64,000 bases of DNA from Pseudomonas sp. NFACC02 (GCF_900110765.1 NZ_FOEO01000003.1:247234-311233), one strand, 5' to 3'. Shown: positions 48,592 to 57,501, counted from the first letter of the stretch. Notes: generated from the letters alone by a model not told the origin. Numbers and translations are program-made.

Positions 48592-49244
48592 TCGGGCTCC
48601 ACCCCCAACTCGTCCCACAGCCGGCGGATGTCCTTGCCGGCGATCAGCACGATCAGCACCATCAACATCGCCATGGCCCACAGGCCCACGCCGGGGTGGA
48701 CGTCGAGCATGCCGGCAAGCTTGACGATCGCCACCAGAATGCCGAGCAGGCAGACCTCGAGCATGCTCCACGGGCGCAGGTGCTCAAGCGTGCGCATGCA
48801 GGTCTTGAAGCCCGGCGCGATTTCATTGCGATGAGCATGGACCAGTACCCAGAACAGCAGGGCGATCTGCAAAGCCGGGGCCAGGATGATTGCCAGGCCC
48901 GCAACCAGCGCGATCAGGGTGATCTGTCCTTGGGCGAGGGCCTCTACCGATCCCCACAAGGTCACCTCGTTGTACAGCCCCTGCATGCTGATGCTGATGA
49001 CGGGAAATACATTGGCGAAAATAAACAGAATGCCCGCGGCAATGCTCAGCGCCAGCATCTGTTCAATGGTCATGCGGTGCCCGCGGTCAAGCAGGGCAGC
49101 ACACCGCAGGCAATACGCTGCCTCGCCCTTGTTCAGGGATTGAGCCTGATAGAGCGAATCGCAGTGCTCGCAGATGATCCACTGAGCGGGATCCTCCAGA
49201 GGCGACGGGATATCGGTCGCAGCACGGTCGGTCATTGTGGCCAT
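48588..49244 (-). CDS. pqiA: PqiA first half (zinc-ribbon integral membrane protein)
   Basis: About 218 residues from the ATG at 49244; in-frame starts at 49235, 49289 and 49316 are possible and no ribosome site decides. Zinc ribbon CEHCDSLY / YCLRC, then membrane helices with the FANVFPVISI motif and the PqiA core WSMLEVCLLGILVAIVK. First gene of the pqiA-pqiA-pqiB-pqiC operon. Confidence 0.87.
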   Translation of the reverse strand: MATMTDRAATDIPSPLEDPAQWIICEHCDSLYQAQSLNKGEAAYCLRCAALLDRGHRMTIEQMLALSIAAGILFIFANVFPVISISMQGLYNEVTLWGSVEALAQGQITLIALVAGLAIILAPALQIALLFWVLVHAHRNEIAPGFKTCMRTLEHLRPWSMLEVCLLGILVAIVKLAGMLDVHPGVGLWAMAMLMVLIVLIAGKDIRRLWDELGVEPE

Positions 49245-49475
49245 CGTTGGCGGGGTGGACGTGTTCACGATAGTTCGGCTTTGCAGCATAGCGTGCTTGA
49301 GTGGGGTACCGCGCACGCAAGGCGCGCGGCGTCATACGCGTTTGTGTCACGGAGGACTGAGGTCATGAACAGCACGCTGATGAGGGTTCGAATGAGAGAT
49401 TGACCACAATGCCAGCATCGGGTTCGGCAGTGGTCATACAGTATCGAAAAACAATCGGGATCAAAGCCCATTGAG

Positions 49476-49526
49476 TGTCGCGCCCACCCCGGATCTGTTG
49501 CAGCGTGTGTCCCCCAAAACGCGACA
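49476..49526. promoter_or_regulatory. Candidate enhancer-binding sites upstream of the alcohol dehydrogenase
   Basis: TGTCGCG (49476-49482) and its inverted copy CGCGACA (49520-49526) lie 76-126 bases upstream of the sigma-54 promoter, the normal distance for a sigma-54 activator. The same 7-mer recurs upstream of pqqA. Confidence 0.5.
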
Positions 49527-49601
49527 AGTGTAGCGCGACTGCGGGGCGCTGTGCGCGTGGCAATCGACATAACTGGCTGAAAAGTCGACGTTTCACGGGC
49601 G

Positions 49602-49617
49602 TGGCACAGCGCTTGCT
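49602..49617 (+). promoter_or_regulatory. Sigma-54 (-24/-12) promoter
   Basis: TGGCACA-GCGC-TTGCT, a near-perfect match to TGGCACG-N4-TTGCW with GG and GC 12 bases apart. It is 58 bases upstream of the dehydrogenase ATG and faces it. Confidence 0.88.
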
Positions 49618-49675
49618 CTTTCCGGATCAAGCCGGGGCACACAAGCGCCCGGTTCTAATAAGAACGGAGAGCCAC

Positions 49676-51868
49676 ATGAACCGATCTGGCCAGCACCTTC
49701 GCTTTGGCGGCATGCCGCCCCGCCTGTTTGTCAGCGCCCTCGCGCTGGGTGTCGTTTTCGTGTCCCAGGACTGCTTCATCGCCCCAAGTCAGGCCGCCGG
49801 ATTGCCGGCCGCTGTCGACGGTGCGCGTATCAGCGCCGCCGATCAGGAGCCGGGCAACTGGATGAGCCACGGGCGGACCTACGACGAGCAGCGTTTCAGT
49901 CCGTTGAAGAAAATCAACGACCAGAATGTAAGCGGGCTAGGCCTGGCCTGGTCTTACAAGCTGGATATCGACCGCGGCGTCGAGGCCACACCCATTGTGG
50001 TGGACGGCGTGATGTACACCACCGGGCCGTTCTCGGTGGTCTATGCGCTGGACGCCCGCAACGGAAAACTGCTGTGGAAATACGACCCTCATTCGGACCG
50101 CAACCGTGCGGGCGAAGCCTGTTGTGATGCCGTGAATCGCGGCGTGGCGGTGTGGAACGGCAAAGTATTCGTGGGGGTGCTGGATGGGCGACTTGAAGCC
50201 ATCGACGCCAAAACCGGACAAAAGGTCTGGTCGGTAGACACCCGAACCAGCCCGGACCGCTCCATTACCATCACCGGCGCGCCGCGGGTCGTGAAGGGCA
50301 AGGTCATCATCGGCAATGGCGGGGCCGAATACGGCGTGCGCGGTTACATCACCGCTTACGACGCAGAGACAGGGAAGCAGGACTGGCGCTTCTTCACGGT
50401 GCCGGGCGACCCGAAACTGCCCCCGGAAAACAAGGCCATGGAGATTGCCAGCAAAACCTGGTTTGGCGACAAGTTCGTCGAGCAGGGCGGTGGCGGTACC
50501 GTCTGGGACTCCATGTCCTACGACCCGCAACTCAATCTGCTGTACATCGGCGTGGGTAACGCTTCGTCGTGGAACCCCAGGCTGCGTTCTGAAGGCAAGG
50601 GCGACAACCTGTTTCTGTCCTCCATCGTTGCGATCAACCCGGACAACGGCGAGTACGTCTGGCATTACCAGACCACGCCGGGCGATGCGTGGGACTTCAC
50701 CGCGACCGCCCACATCATGCTCGCCGACCTGAAGATCGACGGCAAGATGCGTCAGGTGCTGATGCAGTCGCCGAAAAACGGTTTCTTTTACGTCATCGAC
50801 CGCAAGACCGGCGAATTGCTGTCGGCGAAGAACATCGTGCCGATCAACTGGGCCACGGGTGTCGACATGAAGACCGGCCGACCGATTGTGGATGAGAAGG
50901 CCGCCGTCTACTGGCGCGATCCCGAGAGGAAAGCGCTGCTGGTGCAACCGGCGTTCTGGGGTGCCCATGACTGGCAGCCGATGTCCTATAACCCGCAAAC
51001 CGGTCTGGTCTACATCCCGGCGCACATCATGTCGGCCCTGTATCAGGACGTCGAAGGCCAACCGCCGCGCAAGAAGTTCAAGAGCATGTACCAGCTGCAG
51101 GTCAACACCGGGATGATGCCGGAAGACCCGGATGGCCTGCGCAAACTGGCGGACACCTGGAGCGGCAAGCTGATCGCCTGGGACCCGCTCAAGCAGGAAG
51201 CGCGCTGGGAAGTGCCGTACTCGACAATCTTCAATGGCGGCACCTTGAGCACCGCGGGCAACCTGCTGTTCGAGGGCACGGCGGATGGTCGGGTGGTCGC
51301 CTATTCGGCGGACAAGGGCAAGGTGCTGTGGGAGCAGCCCGCCAATACCGGTGTGATGGCAGGGCCTGTGACCTACGAGGTGGACGGCGAGCAATACGTG
51401 ACGTTCATGGCGGGTTGGGGCGGGGCGTTTTCGACCTTCGCCGGTGCGCTGTCACTGCGTGCCGGGGTCAAGCCCAACGCGCAGGTGCTGACCTACAAGC
51501 TGGGTGGCACGGCGAAACTGCCGGACCTCAAGTACAAATACGCTGATCGCAAGGTCGATCCTCCCGCGTTCACCGGCACCACCGAGCAGGTGGACAAGGG
51601 CCGAGCGCTGTTCAACGGCCATTGCGACACCTGCCACGGCATCAACGCGATCAGCGGCGGCGTGTTGCCGGACCTGCGCATGCTCAGCAAGGAAAACCAC
51701 CAGATGTTCCTTGGGATCGTCTACGGCGGGCGGGTCAATGACGGCATGCCGTCCTTTGCCGGTGAGCTCAGTCCGGACGAAGTTGAACTGGTGCATCAAT
51801 ACATCATCAAGCGCGCCAACGACCTGAAGAAGGAAATGGCGTCGGCCAGGACCGCCACCACCCAGTAA
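49676..51868 (+). CDS. PQQ-dependent quinohaemoprotein alcohol dehydrogenase
   Basis: 730-residue periplasmic enzyme that oxidises alcohols using PQQ and passes electrons via its own haem. A signal peptide (LFVSALALGVVFVSQD) precedes an eight-bladed PQQ propeller; the vicinal disulfide CC is in GEACCDAVNRG, and the PQQ/Ca2+ site region includes WNPRLRSEGKGDNLF and DAWDFTATA. The C-terminus is a cytochrome c domain (CDTCHG) with Met ligand in DGMPSF. Start at 49676 has GGAGAG site. Driven by the sigma-54 promoter at 49602. Substrate range unknown. Confidence 0.93.
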   Translation: MNRSGQHLRFGGMPPRLFVSALALGVVFVSQDCFIAPSQAAGLPAAVDGARISAADQEPGNWMSHGRTYDEQRFSPLKKINDQNVSGLGLAWSYKLDIDRGVEATPIVVDGVMYTTGPFSVVYALDARNGKLLWKYDPHSDRNRAGEACCDAVNRGVAVWNGKVFVGVLDGRLEAIDAKTGQKVWSVDTRTSPDRSITITGAPRVVKGKVIIGNGGAEYGVRGYITAYDAETGKQDWRFFTVPGDPKLPPENKAMEIASKTWFGDKFVEQGGGGTVWDSMSYDPQLNLLYIGVGNASSWNPRLRSEGKGDNLFLSSIVAINPDNGEYVWHYQTTPGDAWDFTATAHIMLADLKIDGKMRQVLMQSPKNGFFYVIDRKTGELLSAKNIVPINWATGVDMKTGRPIVDEKAAVYWRDPERKALLVQPAFWGAHDWQPMSYNPQTGLVYIPAHIMSALYQDVEGQPPRKKFKSMYQLQVNTGMMPEDPDGLRKLADTWSGKLIAWDPLKQEARWEVPYSTIFNGGTLSTAGNLLFEGTADGRVVAYSADKGKVLWEQPANTGVMAGPVTYEVDGEQYVTFMAGWGGAFSTFAGALSLRAGVKPNAQVLTYKLGGTAKLPDLKYKYADRKVDPPAFTGTTEQVDKGRALFNGHCDTCHGINAISGGVLPDLRMLSKENHQMFLGIVYGGRVNDGMPSFAGELSPDEVELVHQYIIKRANDLKKEMASARTATTQ

Positions 51869-51878
51869 ACGACATTCA

Positions 51879-51912
51879 CCTGTAGGCGCGGGACAAGCCA
51901 AGCGCCTACAGG
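51879..51912. repeat. Strong hairpin between the dehydrogenase and aldA
   Basis: Perfect 11-bp stem CCTGTAGGCGC/GCGCCTACAGG with a 12-base loop and no T-run. Resembles half of the local REP family; it may stabilise the upstream mRNA or attenuate reading into aldA. Confidence 0.65.
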
Positions 51913-51948
51913 GCCAGCACGTCCAATCGATAACAAGAGGCCAATTCC

Positions 51949-53391
51949 ATGAGTAACCCGCTACCGATTTACCAAAGCTACATCGACGGTGCTTTCAGCG
52001 CTGGCGACAACCTGATCGAAGTGTTCAATCCGGCCAACGGCGAACTGCTGGGGTCGGTGCCGGAAACCAGCATCAGTGAGGTCGAGCGCGCCATTGCGGC
52101 GGCCCGCAGCGCACAAAAGGGCTGGGCGCGCAAACCGGCCAATGAGCGCGCCGGTTACTTGCGCCGGATCGCGACCAAGGTGCGCGAGAATGCCGATCGT
52201 CTGGCACGCATCATCACCGCCGAGCAGGGCAAGGTGTTGGGGCTGGCACAGGTAGAGGTCAACTTCATGGCGGATTATCTGGACTACATGGCCGAGTGGG
52301 GCCGTCGTCTGGAGGGTGAAATTCTCACCAGCGACCGTCCCGGCGAAAACATCTTCGTGTTCCGCAAACCGCTGGGTGTGGTGGCCGGCATCCTGCCGTG
52401 GAACTTCCCGTTCTTCCTCATTGCCCGCAAGCTGGCGCCGGCGCTGATCACTGGCAACACAATTGTCATCAAGCCGAGCGAGGAAACGCCGATCAATTGC
52501 TTCGAGTTCGCCAGGCTGCTGGCTGAAACCGACCTGCCCAAGGGCGTCGTCAATATCGTGTCGGGCAAAGGCTCGACGGTGGGGAACGCGCTCAGCGCCA
52601 GTTCAGCCGTGGACATGGTCAACTTTACCGGCAGCGTCGCCACCGGCCAGCGCATCATGGCAGCAGCTGCACACAACATCACCAAACTGAATCTGGAGCT
52701 GGGCGGCAAGGCCCCGGCCATTGTGTTGGCCGATGCTGATCTGGGACTCGCCGTCAAAGCGATTACCGCGTCGCGGGTGATCAATACCGGGCAAGTGTGT
52801 AACTGCGCCGAACGGGTCTACGTCGAACGCAAGGTGGCCGATCAGTTTGTCGAGCAGGTCAGCGCGTCCATGGCTGCAACCAAATACGGCGATCCGTTGA
52901 CCGAGGAGGGGCTGGACATGGGACCGCTGGTCAACAAGGCAGGGCTGGACAAGGTGGCTCAGATGGTCAAGACGGCGGTCAGCGAGGGGGCGCAAGTCAT
53001 TACCGGCGGCGCTGTCGCAGACAGGAACGGCAAGGGCTTTCACTACCAGCCGACGGTGCTCGCCAACTGCCGTCAGGACATGGAAGTCATGCGTCAGGAG
53101 ATCTTCGGGCCGGTGCTGCCGATCCAGATCGTCGACGACCTGGACGAAGCCATCGCGTTGGCCAACGATTGCGAATACGGTCTGACGTCCTCGATCTATA
53201 CCCGTGACCTAGGCGCCGCGATGCGCGCCTGCAACGAGATCGACTTCGGCGAGACCTACATCAACCGTGAAAACTTCGAGGCGATGCAAGGGTTTCATGC
53301 CGGGGTTCGCAAGTCCGGCATTGGCGGCGCGGATGGCAAGCACGGCGTGTATGAGTTCACGCACACCCATGTGGTGTACATCCAGATCTAA
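51949..53391 (+). CDS. aldA: Aldehyde dehydrogenase, AldA type
   Basis: 480 residues, NAD-dependent. Catalytic Glu in LNLELGGKAP and Cys in INTGQVCNCAERV; the N-terminus and the sequence WNFPFFLIARKLAPALITGNT match lactaldehyde/glycolaldehyde dehydrogenase AldA. It directly follows the PQQ alcohol dehydrogenase, so it likely oxidises the aldehyde product after entry to the cytoplasm. AAGAGG ribosome site. Confidence 0.92.
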   Translation: MSNPLPIYQSYIDGAFSAGDNLIEVFNPANGELLGSVPETSISEVERAIAAARSAQKGWARKPANERAGYLRRIATKVRENADRLARIITAEQGKVLGLAQVEVNFMADYLDYMAEWGRRLEGEILTSDRPGENIFVFRKPLGVVAGILPWNFPFFLIARKLAPALITGNTIVIKPSEETPINCFEFARLLAETDLPKGVVNIVSGKGSTVGNALSASSAVDMVNFTGSVATGQRIMAAAAHNITKLNLELGGKAPAIVLADADLGLAVKAITASRVINTGQVCNCAERVYVERKVADQFVEQVSASMAATKYGDPLTEEGLDMGPLVNKAGLDKVAQMVKTAVSEGAQVITGGAVADRNGKGFHYQPTVLANCRQDMEVMRQEIFGPVLPIQIVDDLDEAIALANDCEYGLTSSIYTRDLGAAMRACNEIDFGETYINRENFEAMQGFHAGVRKSGIGGADGKHGVYEFTHTHVVYIQI

Positions 53392-53603
53392 GCGGGTCCT
53401 TGCAAGCCATTTACGACGATGGGGCGCACGATCCGCGTGCAGTTCCGGCCTGTGGGCGGCGGTCACCCGGACGCCCACAGGGTATCTCCTGTGCCTGCTG
53501 TCATGCCGCCGCCGGCAGGCCCGACCGATGTTCCTCATGCGAGACATTCTTCGGCATCAAGGCTAGGATCAACGCCACCTGCGAACGTCGATGGAGTGTT
53601 GCA

Positions 53604-55010
53604 ATGCCTGCGTGGCAAACGATCAGCTTATGGATGGATCAGCTCGACGAACCCTTGTCGCCTCGCGCGGCGCTGCACGAGGATCTGGACGTTGACGTGG
53701 CGATCATTGGCGCAGGTTACACCGGCCTGTGGACGGCCTATTACCTCAAACGCCACGCGCCGGATCTGAACATCGTGATCATTGAGGGGCAAACCGCAGG
53801 CTTCGGTGCTTCGGGGCGTAATGGCGGCTGGGTGATGGGCAACCTGCTTGGTGAGGACCGCATGCTTGCCGGTCTGTCGGCCGAAGACCGCCGCGCCTCA
53901 TACCACCTGCTGTTCGGCATTCCCGATGAGGTGAAAACCGTCATCGACCGCGAGGGTATCGATTGCGATTACCGCAAGGGCGGCGCGTTGTATTGCGCCG
54001 CCCGTTACCCCGAACAGGAACGCACGCTGCGTGAATACCTCGCCAAGCTCCATCAACAAGGGCTGACCGAGGACGACTATCGCTGGCTGAGCCCCGACCA
54101 GTTGGCCGGACAGTTGCGTATCGCACGCCCTTATGGCGCGATTCACTACGCTCATCTGGCCACCGTTCAACCGGCGAAACTGGTGCGGGGACTGGCACGC
54201 GCGGTCGAGCACCTGGGCGTGCGTATCTACGAGAACACCCCGGCCATTGACTGGCGATCCGGGCAGGTATCGACTGCGCACGCCCAGGTTCGCAGCCGCT
54301 GGGTGGTGCCCGCCGTTGAAGGTTATGCCGCGAAATTGCCGCCGCTGGACCGCTACCAGCTACCGGTGCAAAGCCTGCTTGTCGCCACCGAACCGCTCCC
54401 TGCGAGCGTCTGGGAGGAACTGGGTCTGAGTCAGGGCCAGGCCTTCGGTGAAAGCAGTCGACAGGTGACGTACGGCCAGCGATCCATGGATGACCGGCTG
54501 GTGTTCGGTGCGCGTGGCGGATATCAGTTTGGCGGACGCCTGCGAGAAAACTTCGACCTGACCGACAGTGAGGTCGCGCTGCGTCGCTACTTGTTCAGCG
54601 AGCTATTCCCGCAACTGAAAAACACCCGAATCACTCATTCGTGGGGCGGCAATCTGGGGATGTCCCGACGTTTCCACCCGCACATGCTCTGCGACCATGG
54701 CAATGGGATTGCCCTGTCCGGCGGATACGGCGGGGAGGGTGTCGGCGCCAGCAACCTGGGCGGCCGGACGCTGGCTGACCTGATTCTGGGGCGTGACACG
54801 CCGTTGGTGAGTCAGCCTTGGGTGATCCGTGAAGGCGGGCTGAACCGACTGAAAGGGTGGGAGCCCGAGCCCTTTCGCTGGCTGGGCTACAACGCCATCA
54901 TTCGTAGCTTTGTGCACGAAGATCAGACCCTGGCCGACCCCTCGACCCCGGTATGGCGAAGGAAGATCGCCAGCGGCGTGGCCGACTTAATGGAAGGGTT
55001 CATGAAATAG
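53604..55010 (+). CDS. FAD-dependent oxidoreductase (DAO family)
   Basis: 468 residues. N-terminal FAD motif VDVAIIGAGYTGLWTAYYL with GASGRNGGWVMG, and C-terminal GYGGEGVGASNLGGRTLADL. Oxidises an amino or related donor; paralogous in architecture to the gene at the left edge. The 212-bp spacer after aldA may hold a separate promoter. Start at 53604 chosen over the longer frame, which runs through the spacer without coding character. Convergent with the sigma-54 activator. Confidence 0.87.
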   Translation: MPAWQTISLWMDQLDEPLSPRAALHEDLDVDVAIIGAGYTGLWTAYYLKRHAPDLNIVIIEGQTAGFGASGRNGGWVMGNLLGEDRMLAGLSAEDRRASYHLLFGIPDEVKTVIDREGIDCDYRKGGALYCAARYPEQERTLREYLAKLHQQGLTEDDYRWLSPDQLAGQLRIARPYGAIHYAHLATVQPAKLVRGLARAVEHLGVRIYENTPAIDWRSGQVSTAHAQVRSRWVVPAVEGYAAKLPPLDRYQLPVQSLLVATEPLPASVWEELGLSQGQAFGESSRQVTYGQRSMDDRLVFGARGGYQFGGRLRENFDLTDSEVALRRYLFSELFPQLKNTRITHSWGGNLGMSRRFHPHMLCDHGNGIALSGGYGGEGVGASNLGGRTLADLILGRDTPLVSQPWVIREGGLNRLKGWEPEPFRWLGYNAIIRSFVHEDQTLADPSTPVWRRKIASGVADLMEGFMK

Positions 55011-55017
55011 GTGCCGG

Positions 55018-56964
55018 CTAACCCAGCCGGTTTGGTGCCACGATCCGGTACTTCTTCATTTTCCGATACAGCGTCGATCTCGCCACCGCGAACTCATCGG
55101 CCACCGCAGTGATGTTCCAGTGATGACGGCGCAATGCTTCCAGCAGGCGCTGGCCCTCATCGTCGGCGGTCAGTTGCGCCAACGGCGGTCGGGCTTCGAC
55201 AGGTGCGGGCGGTTGGAGAGCCCGTGTCTGATCGAGAACGTCCGCTGGCAGGCAGTCGGTGGTAATCCTGCCATCGTCCGCCAGCGCCACGGCGTAACGC
55301 AGCACGTTGATCAACTGACGGATGTTGCCTGGCCAGGCGTACTGGCTGAGCAGTGCCATGCTCGTGGTGTCGATCCGGCAGTGCTCTCCACCGGGCTGAT
55401 CGTGCAGGACAGTTGCGATCAAGGACTGGATATCGCTGCGTTCGCGCAAGGCAGGCAGTTGCAAGGTCATGCCGTTGAGGCGATAGAACAGGTCTTCCCG
55501 GAACGCTTTGCCAGCGATCATCTGTGACAGATTCTGATGGGTGGCCGAGATCACCTGGATATCCAGTGGCAGCGGTGTGTCGGCACCCAGCGGCGAGATT
55601 TCACGCTCGGCGAGCACCCGTAGCAAACGGGTCTGCAGGTGGGCCGGCATGTCGCCGATTTCATCGAGGAACAGCGTGCCGCCGTTGGCGATTTCCAGTT
55701 TGCCCTTCATGCCCTTCTTATTGGCGCCAGTGAAGCTACCGCTGCGGTAACCGAACAGCTCGCTTTCGATCAGCGTTTCGGGAATCGCTGCGCAATTGAG
55801 TGCCACGAAAGGGCGCTCTCGACGTCGGCTCGCCAAGTGGATCGCACGGGCAAAGGCTTCCTTTCCGGTGCCGGTCTCGCCGTTGATGAGAATGGGCAGG
55901 TCTTTGTCCAGCACTTTGTACAGGCGCGCCACGCTCTGTTGCAGGCGGACGTCGGCACCACTGAGCTGCTCCAGCGTCGGCCCGCGATGAACGGCGGCGG
56001 TCGGTCGACGCTCGGCGGGTCTGGCGCTACGGACCTTGACCGGCATGCGCAGGCCGACTTCCACCTGCCGCGTCCCGATGCGCAGTCGTGTGGCGTTGGC
56101 ACCTCCGTTGTTCAACCGCAGCAGCTCATCGACGTCCACTGGCAGCAGGTCACTGAGCCTGCGCCCAAGCAGTAGGCCGTGGCCGTGGGTTTCATGTTCG
56201 ACGAAAGCGGCGCGGTTGGCACCGATGACCCGTCCCTGTTCGTCCAGCGCCAGTAACTGTTCGTTCGCCAGATCGGCGATCTCATCGCATGGTTTGATCA
56301 TCAGCGTCAGGGTATTGCGGTGGCTGTGGCGCAAATACGCGTTTTCGATCATCCGTGCGTACATGATCACCAGTTGCAGGGTCAGGTACTGCGCTTCCTT
56401 CGGACCATTGCTGTTCAGGCATGAGGCGTTGAGGCAGCCGCGCACCTTGCCCAGCGAATCGAAGATCGGCGACACGGAACAGCTCAGTCGGTCGTTCTCA
56501 CGCAGGAAGTGTTCGTCGCGGTGAATGATCAGCGCGCGGCCTGAGGCCAGCCCGGTGCCGATGCCGTTGGTGCCGACCAGCGACTCGTCCCAGCGTGAGC
56601 CGACGATCAATCCCGAGTCGGCATACGCGCTGCCGGTCGTGGGCACACGTGAGTCGAGGGCAATGCCGTGCTCGTCGCTGAGCAGCACTGCAAATCCTGC
56701 CTGACCCACGCGTTTTGCCAGCCCACTGACCCCTTGACCGGCAATCGACATGTAGTCGTGGTGGAATTCCTGATGGCGATGAATCTCGGCCGCACTGAGG
56801 ACCTCCTTGTTGCCCCGGGCAGCCGGTTCCAGGCCGTGCTCGACAACGCTGCGGTACCACGACTGTACGATCAGGCCATCGGAGGGCAGGCTGCGGTCGG
56901 GGAAGTAGTCCCCGACAAAGGCATTGAGATCAGCGGGACCGGGTCCCGTGGTCTGCAAGGACAT
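55018..56964 (-). CDS. Sigma-54-dependent transcriptional activator, AcoR type
   Basis: 648 residues: N-terminal GAF/PAS sensory region (FAVLLSDEHGIALD, FLRENDRLSCSVSPIFDSLGKV), central AAA+ domain with Walker A NGETGTGKEAFARAIH and Walker B GTLFLDEIGD, and a C-terminal Fis helix-turn-helix (WNITAVADEFAVARSTLYRKM). The loop that contacts sigma-54 reads GSFTGA rather than GAFTGA. AGGAGAGAA precedes the ATG at 56964. It probably activates the sigma-54 promoter at 49602. Confidence 0.93.
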   Translation of the reverse strand: MSLQTTGPGPADLNAFVGDYFPDRSLPSDGLIVQSWYRSVVEHGLEPAARGNKEVLSAAEIHRHQEFHHDYMSIAGQGVSGLAKRVGQAGFAVLLSDEHGIALDSRVPTTGSAYADSGLIVGSRWDESLVGTNGIGTGLASGRALIIHRDEHFLRENDRLSCSVSPIFDSLGKVRGCLNASCLNSNGPKEAQYLTLQLVIMYARMIENAYLRHSHRNTLTLMIKPCDEIADLANEQLLALDEQGRVIGANRAAFVEHETHGHGLLLGRRLSDLLPVDVDELLRLNNGGANATRLRIGTRQVEVGLRMPVKVRSARPAERRPTAAVHRGPTLEQLSGADVRLQQSVARLYKVLDKDLPILINGETGTGKEAFARAIHLASRRRERPFVALNCAAIPETLIESELFGYRSGSFTGANKKGMKGKLEIANGGTLFLDEIGDMPAHLQTRLLRVLAEREISPLGADTPLPLDIQVISATHQNLSQMIAGKAFREDLFYRLNGMTLQLPALRERSDIQSLIATVLHDQPGGEHCRIDTTSMALLSQYAWPGNIRQLINVLRYAVALADDGRITTDCLPADVLDQTRALQPPAPVEARPPLAQLTADDEGQRLLEALRRHHWNITAVADEFAVARSTLYRKMKKYRIVAPNRLG

Positions 56965-57381
56965 GGCGTTCTCTCCTGATGCGTCTGCGACCTGATGCCG
57001 ACAGCGCATGAATTATTGTTCTTTCAGTACCGCCCTCGATAAGGCCGCAAAAGGTGCTCGCGGTGGGCGCAATGCTTCAGACTAGCCTTTTTCGAAAATA
57101 TCGCCTGTTACAAAAAATACCCGTCGGGCAAAAACATCGCAGCAAAACCCGTACCGGCGCACCGGTCCTGAGCGCGAGGCCTCTGCTGTGCGGCCAGTGG
57201 GTTTTCATCGGTCAGGCTGTGGCGCAATGGTTGTCGCGGTTGCGCTCCACATGTCGCAACGGTGTTGCGCCCGGGGCGAAAAGCCATTGCGCGGCCTTGC
57301 GACCCGCGGCCTTGCGACGCGCGGACATTGGCGTATAACGGAGTGACCGGACTGTCCCGGTGTCGCCAGGGAGTGTTGCTT
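56965..57381. promoter_or_regulatory. Divergent control region between the activator and pqqA
   Basis: Rich in TTGCG/CGCAA elements: GCGCAA...TTGCGC (57222-57245), the perfect palindrome CGCAAC-GGT-GTTGCG (57255-57269), TGTCGCG at 57232-57238, TGTCGCA at 57252-57258, and a 15-base tandem repeat containing GCGGCCTTGCGAC at 57291 and 57306. A possible sigma-70 promoter is TTGCGA-N16-TATAAC at 57312-57339. No sigma-54 site was found facing pqqA. Confidence 0.5.
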
Positions 57382-57453
57382 ATGTGGACCAAACCAACCT
57401 ACACCGATCTGCGCATCGGCTTTGAAGTCACGATGTACTTTGCCAGCCGTTGA
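57382..57453 (+). CDS. pqqA: PqqA, PQQ precursor peptide
   Basis: A 23-codon gene. The peptide starts [16 protein letters not shown] and has the Glu-x3-Tyr pair (Glu15 and Tyr19) that PqqE joins to form PQQ. An AGGGAG site precedes the ATG and a terminator follows. No pqqB, C, D or E is adjacent, so it is stand-alone, beside a PQQ enzyme locus. The length and motif leave little doubt about its identity. Confidence 0.93.
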   Translation: MWTKPTYTDLRIGFEVTMYFASR

Positions 57454-57463
57454 ACCCTCCAGA

Positions 57464-57501
57464 CGAAAGCCCCGCCATCTCAAGATGTCGGGGCTTTTTC
57501 G
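57464..57501 (+). terminator. Terminator of pqqA (possibly bidirectional)
   Basis: Stem AAAGCCCCG ... CGGGGCTTT with a T-run, 12 bases after the pqqA stop and before the convergent LysR stop at 57539. Confidence 0.85.

Noticed and set aside
53400..53603. Extended N-terminus of the FAD oxidoreductase reaching the aldA stop
   Set aside because: No coding character; the FAD-binding fold begins after the ATG at 53604.
57246..57381. Sigma-54 promoter for pqqA
   Set aside because: No GG-N10-GC pair with acceptable flanks was found facing pqqA; a sigma-70-like pair is more plausible.
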